DNA from: Knoxdaviesia capensis
Taxonomy: Eukaryota > Ascomycota > Sordariomycetes > Microascales > Gondwanamycetaceae
Assembly (NCBI GenBank): GCA_001510575.1
Contig: LNGK01000005.1
Location: 2,177,234 to 2,241,233 of the forward strand
DNA: 64,000 nt
Direction: 5' to 3'
Part shown: positions 59,266 through 64,000 of the stretch, piece by piece
How positions within the stretch are numbered: position 1 is the stretch's first letter
How the letters are laid out: every line of letters starts with the position of its first letter
The notes under the pieces: generated by a model
What the model saw: the letters and a program-made list of their open reading frames with translations, nothing else
What the model was told of the DNA's origin: nothing
Database searches by the model: none
Position numbers and translations under genes: made by a program

Positions 59266-61351
59266 TGCGGGAGAAAGGTCGTGTGAATTGTCGAGAATGT
59301 GTGGGAAGTTGAGTTATGAGTTTGAGATTTCGAGCCCACGAAAACTGACTCGGAGTTCTAATGAGAAAAAAAAAAAGAAAAAAGGTTATCGATAAGGATT
59401 GTGCTGCCAGCTGGAGTCAGCTGTCCACTGGAGACCAACCCTAAGCTAGGCCATCAACCCTAAATTCGTTTCCCCCGCTTCTTCCTCTCATCTTTCCCCC
59501 ACCAAAGTTCTTCTAAATCAAGCATCGCATTTACCCACAGACTTGTCGTGACACCCCAAGAAGTGATCTTCGCAATCAGTACACAGATCTTGTATTTTCA
59601 CAAACCAGACTTCTCTCCTTTTCTACTGTCTGTCACACCTTTTTTTTCCTGAGCCGCCTTTTGTGCCACAATGTTTCATGTCAGGGGCAAACATTGACTC
59701 CTCAGGACGCACCACCACTATCTTGCCCCCCCCTCAAGGAGGATTCATGGCAAACAGAAAACCGGACAATGCAACGCTGACCTGAATGTGGTCCGGCCAG
59801 TAAGTGGACGAGAAAGCGGGTGAGTGTGACCTTTTAGCTGCAGGAAACTAATGCATGAAGGAGAAAAACGGATGAGAAAAAAAAGAAGAAAAAAAAAGAG
59901 AAAAAGCGCAGACCACCCACGATGGGCTTTTGCCTCTTCACAGAGAAGACCCTAAGTCCAACTGGATATCTCTCGTTCCATGCTCTTCTATCTAGATTGG
60001 CGGGTTCGTTCTCAAACTTTATGTATGTAAGTCAGTAGTAGTGCTCGTAGGTGGAGGGCATATATGGTACAGCCACTCCCTCACCCGGGGACCGGAGATA
60101 CAGCTTGGCTACTTCATGGAACACTTCAACTCATCGTAAACACGAGTCTTCCAAGCCACAGCCTCTCCCCCCCTAAAGGAGGCTTGCAGGATAGGAGGTG
60201 CGTCTCCTTCATCGCCAACATATCCCATGAGCCTCTCCACCGCCTCAGATAGACAGACATAGGAACGGCCAGCCGTAAACCATTAGGGTTGAGATTATAC
60301 CCGCCGAGCTCTCGACTTAGGGTTACCTCCTGAGGCTTCCGAAGAAACGAGGCCATATGGACATCCGAATATCCGAGAAGTTCAGCTCACATCGAATAAG
60401 ACCACACACAAAAAGCCCAGACTGAAAAAGGACAAGACAAAATCAAAAGCAGCATTCAGAGGTGCTGACGACGCCAGCGAGAAAAAAAAAGGTCTCGGCG
60501 CCAACGAACCGTGAAGACGTGGACACAACCCCCCCCCGAGCGCTCTCTCTCTCTCTTTGCCGCCCCCTCTCTCACACGGACCCAAGCGACGATCATCCAG
60601 GCCCTGCCAGCGACAAAAATGGCTGGTTGATAAGGCATCGACACCACTATCCACAAAAACAGAGCAAGGAGAGGGCGAAGTTCCACTTCGTGGGCGGGTG
60701 GTGGAACCAGCCCGGACGTGAGAGCAAACCACCGATGGGGAAACCGAAAATTGGATTTCCATGTGTCTCGCTCTCTTTCGCTGGCCTCTCTTCTGCCCTC
60801 TGCGTATGACTCGTCGTCCCAGTTTAAAACGAGAATCTCCGGGTTCAGGCCCTTCGCCTCAATTAGACCACGGTGTGTGTGTCGCCAGCTGGAAAGACAG
60901 CGAAGCGTCTGCGAAACTGTCAAAAAGCGGGCTTCGCCTGTTGTGGGCCGGCCTCCCGAGTTGTATTAATTTTTTTTTGGAGGCCTGCAGCTAGAGTGCT
61001 GGACTTTATTCCCAGTTAGATAGACATACTATACCAGGGTTGGGTGTGCATTAGAATCATTGGGTTGGCGTTTATGTTAAGCTCTGCTTCACCGACTTCT
61101 CTCCTCGCTCGCTTTTCTCTCTCTCCTTACTCGCCAAGGGTTGTCTCTGCATTTTTTTTTTCTCTTGTTCATGCCCGATATTCCATGTCTTCGCTGTTCT
61201 TCTCCTCTCCTGAAGGCTTTGTTCCTCCAGCAAGAGCTGCCATATAGTCGCTGTCTGAGGACGAAGCGGCGAATCTAAGTTCCAGTGAACATCGAATCTA
61301 CAAAGCGACATATACCGACATTTGCACAATCTCAGCGAGATATCCGCCAAA
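59266..61351. other. Divergent intergenic region
   Basis: This separates mak5 (minus) from the next gene (plus). A-rich runs lie at 59364-59383 and 59876-59905. The part near 61.08-61.16 kb is C/T-rich leader of the right-hand gene. No coding region is supported. Confidence 0.5.
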
Positions 61352-63213
61352 ATGGCTATTCAAGAGACCATCACCATTATCAACAACTCCGGCAAGATCA
61401 TCAGCACGGTAAGAGGCCTATGTCTCCATTGCGTCTCGGTCGTTGTTGGCCGACGCTCTCATCGCCCGATGTCCGGTCTCCCCTCGGCTTATACCGACGC
61501 CACTGTTCTAACCAACTCCTCTCCTACTCACAGGGCAAGCAACTCGTCAATATCTTCAAGGAGGCCAAGGCGTCGTACCAGGAGAAAAAGGCCGCCGTCA
61601 AGTACGACCGTGCTCTCCAGCGCGCAAAGACCTTCGACCTGGGCGAGACGTCGGCTCCGCCCCCGCAGCCCAACCACACCTACTACTACGACCAGCCGGC
61701 CCACGCCGTGACCTACGGCGAAAACTTCGACTACTACATCGAAGACGACCGCCAGTCGTACGCCTCCAGCCGCCGCAGCCACCAGTCCCGCCGCACCTCC
61801 GCCACTCACCAGCATGCCCTCACATCGAGAAACCTGAAGACGCTCTCCGAGGTGTCTTCGGTGGCCCCGTCGGCCGTGCCCACCCGCAAATACCGATCGC
61901 CATATGCCGAGACTGCCCCGAGAGACATGCAGATGTCGCGGCCCACCATGCACCGCTCGCCCACCGACATCGACGGCCGCGCCATGTCGACCACGTCTTC
62001 CGCCCTCCCCCGCTCAACCTCCGAGCCCACGCTGGCCAAGAAGCCCAAGAAGGAAATCGACATGAACCTGGCCTACGGCTCGATCCCGCCCGACCTGGCC
62101 CACCGCACCGACCTCAACCGCGAGTTCTCCCGCGACGGCCCAGACGGCGCCGCCGGCCCCAGTGAAGAGGCCGAGGCCCAGAACCTGGTGCGCACGGTCG
62201 AGAACCTGCTCGACGAGGCCCACTGCGTGCAACACTCGGCCACCTCGATAATATCCCACCTGCAGCAGAACCCCGAGGCTGCCGCCGCCGTGGCTCTGAC
62301 CCTCGCCGAGCTGTCGACGCTCCTGACCAACATGTCCCCGGCCTTCCTCGGCGTTATCAAGGGTGGCTCGCCCGCCGTGTTCGCGCTCCTCGCGAGCCCG
62401 CAGTTCTTGATTGGCGCGGGTGTGGCCGTCGGTGTCACGGTTGTGATGTTCGGCGGCTGGAAGATCATCAAGAAGATCAAGGCCTCCAAGGAGGCTGCTG
62501 CCGCCGCTACACCCGCCATTCCGATGGAAATGGGCCCGCTGCCGCCGCACATGCGCGCCACCGGCCACGGCGGCCCGCCGTCGCAGGGCATCGACGAGGC
62601 GCTGATCCTCGACGACGACGTCAGCTCAATTGAGTCGTGGCGCCGCGGGATCGTCCCGTTCGGCGAGGACGAGAGCGCCGATCTCGAGCTGATCAGCCCG
62701 GAGGCCGACCGCCACCTGCGCCGCGCCCACGCCGAAAACCGCCAGAACGACGACACGCGGTCGCGCAGCGGCCGGTCCGAGCGCAGCCACCGCTCGCACC
62801 GCAGCAGCACCAGCAGCAGCCATCACCACCACGGCAGCGGAAGCAACCACCACAGCAGCTCGCGCAGCCGCCGCGCCGGCGCCACTGACATCAATGCCGG
62901 GTCGGTGCCCGACCGCCGCGCCAGCATGCGCCGTGCGGCCACCATGCCGGCCTCCACATCCGCGCCCAGCGAGTACAGCGTGCGCACCTCCGGCAGCGGC
63001 CGCTCCTCCAAGGCATCCCCGTCGTCGGCGGCGGCCAAGAAACGGTCCGGCACGGCCCCGTCCAAGCTCCGGCCGATCGAGGCGACCGATGCGGACGACG
63101 ACGGGCGCTCGATCGGCAGCATTGTCATGCCAATCCGCACCAAGGAGAAGAAGACAACCAACATGCTCAAGACGCTGTTCAAGAAGAAGAAGGAGAGCGT
63201 GATGGTGCCGTGA
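61352..63213 (+). CDS. Unrecognised Ser/His-rich protein with one membrane-like segment
   Basis: Exons 61352-61408 and 61534-63213 (125-nt intron) give 578 residues. The start reads MAIQETITIINNSGKIISTG, with the splice falling before the final Gly. Residues 20-220 are Ser/Arg/Tyr-rich. The best-structured part is about 235-345: EEAEAQNLVRTVENLLDEAH, then an Ala/Leu-rich helix, then hydrophobic ALLASPQFLIGAGVAVGVTV and a basic edge GGWKIIKKIKASKEA, together resembling a membrane hairpin or single helix. The C-terminal 230 residues hold a Ser/His repeat (SSSHHHHGSGSNHH) and a polybasic end (TLFKKKKESVMVP). I recall similar fungal proteins only as hypothetical. No enzyme motif is present. Confidence 0.8.
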
Positions 63214-63870
63214 GTGATGAGCTCAACGATGATGAAAACGGTACCCACGAAGATTACTCTGCAACACACGACTACAACGACGAGCACATGATGATGATGC
63301 TGGGGATTTGAAGGGCCTGCATGACAATGAGCATCGTCTTTCTCTCGCCTTCAACTTTCAACCCACATGCACACACAACTGGGCGTTCTTCCCGACATAC
63401 TACTATGCTTCCTTTCACTTGTTATGTACATACGATATCCACGGACACTCCCTATTTTTATGTCTGCTTCTTTTTTCTCTTTTTGGTTTTTTTTTTCTAC
63501 AAGGGCTTGGGTGTTTGATTATTTTCTGTTTTCTCATCTGCTCAAACAGCAGCCGCGTTCTCAACTTGATTCTTCTCCTCTTTTCCTTTCTTTTTCTCCT
63601 TGAACTCTTCTCTCTCCTCAGTCGGACTCCTGTTTCTTTTTCTATCTATAATCTTGTCGACGTCTAGAGTCTGGGCGCTTTCTCTTTCTTCGTTTCTCTT
63701 CTTCAGGTAGCTTGTTTGAACGAGTTTGTTCTTTAGTATGCACCAGAAAACCCGAGCAGGTTGATTTTATCGAATGCTATTGCTGTCTTTTTTGACATGT
63801 TGAGCTATGTCTATGTTACTACTTTATGGTTGAGGTGCATGTCTACTTGTGATATCGACGTCGTAGTCGT
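63214..63870. other. 3' flank and spacer
   Basis: T- and C-rich 3' flank of the preceding gene, with no exon-like segment for the sirtuin-like fragment that follows. Confidence 0.5.
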
Positions 63871-64000
63871 CCAGCAGGAACCACACACACACACACGCCG
63901 GGCTCCAGCCTCCCGCGCATCCTCGACCCCGAGAAGCCGCCGCCGCACATCCCGCGCGACCAGATCCCCACGTGCCCCAAGTGCGCGCGCGGCATCATGC
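63871..64000 (+). CDS. Partial sirtuin-like (Sir2 family) fragment, runs off the window
   Basis: In one plus frame from about 63898 the sequence reads PGSSLPRILDPEK, then PHIPRDQIPTCPKCARGIM, up to the window end. A CxxC followed by G-I-M/L matches the second zinc Cys pair of class III sirtuins, which normally continues RPGVVWFGE. Fungal Sir5-like sirtuins have a Pro-rich stretch just before it. Possible splice acceptors (CCAG, GCAG) lie at 63874-63877, ahead of a (CA)n run at 63882-63896. The expected upstream half with the NAD-binding GAGxS and catalytic His is not visible in the preceding 660 bp. It may lie beyond a long intron, be lost, or the join may be misassembled. Family call rests on about 30 residues. 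Confidence 0.45.
63882..63896. repeat. Short (CA)n run at the edge of the sirtuin-like fragment
   Basis: Seven CA units directly precede the coding-like segment. If translated they would give THTHT. A simple repeat at such a boundary can also mark an assembly join. Confidence 0.75.

Overview
The window is nuclear DNA of a filamentous ascomycete (Pezizomycotina). I infer this from genes broken by short introns (about 65-440 nt) with GTAAGT-type donors and CAG/TAG acceptors, GC-rich third codon positions, long pyrimidine-rich leaders, and fungus-restricted families: a Zn2Cys6 regulator with fungal_trans domain, a modin-like protein, and a Vpr-like subtilase. Class or genus cannot be fixed from sequence alone. 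One 15-base run of N marks an assembly gap at 13992.

Left part (1-12.8 kb). A minus-strand pair encodes a LAMTOR1/Meh1-type lipidated anchor of the EGO/Ragulator complex (three exons) and a TAPT1/Emp65-family membrane protein. Two plus-strand metabolic enzymes follow: a TauD-type Fe(II)/2-oxoglutarate dioxygenase and a dienelactone-hydrolase-family protein.

12.8-23.6 kb holds no gene I can support. It is not AT-rich, as heavily RIP-mutated repeats usually are. It is studded with the short palindrome-like word TACTGTAC/GTACAGTA, which recurs in other intergenic stretches of the window.

23.6-35.8 kb. An MFS sugar transporter has several candidate CreA boxes in its leader. About 2 kb downstream lies a Zn2Cys6 transcription factor with a 13-nt first exon; whether it controls the transporter is an inference from position. 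Next come a decayed subtilisin-like protease (N-terminal half gone, stops explained by CAG to TAG changes) and a 410-bp TA-flanked inverted-repeat element (MITE).

35.8-64 kb is mostly housekeeping and signalling: a modin-like protein, a Cdc4/FBXW7-type F-box/WD40 ubiquitin-ligase receptor, a large fungal membrane glycoprotein, a WD40-like protein convergent with the ribosome-biogenesis helicase Mak5, an unrecognised Ser/His-rich protein with a C-terminal-half membrane segment, and at the right edge a fragment that reads like a sirtuin zinc-finger exon. Most genes are unrelated in function. The only plausible functional neighbourhood is transporter plus regulator. I saw no biosynthetic cluster, CRISPR array, rRNA or convincing tRNA. 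The least explained items are the TACTGTAC word family, the gene-poor block, the MITE, and the sirtuin fragment that lacks a visible 5' half.
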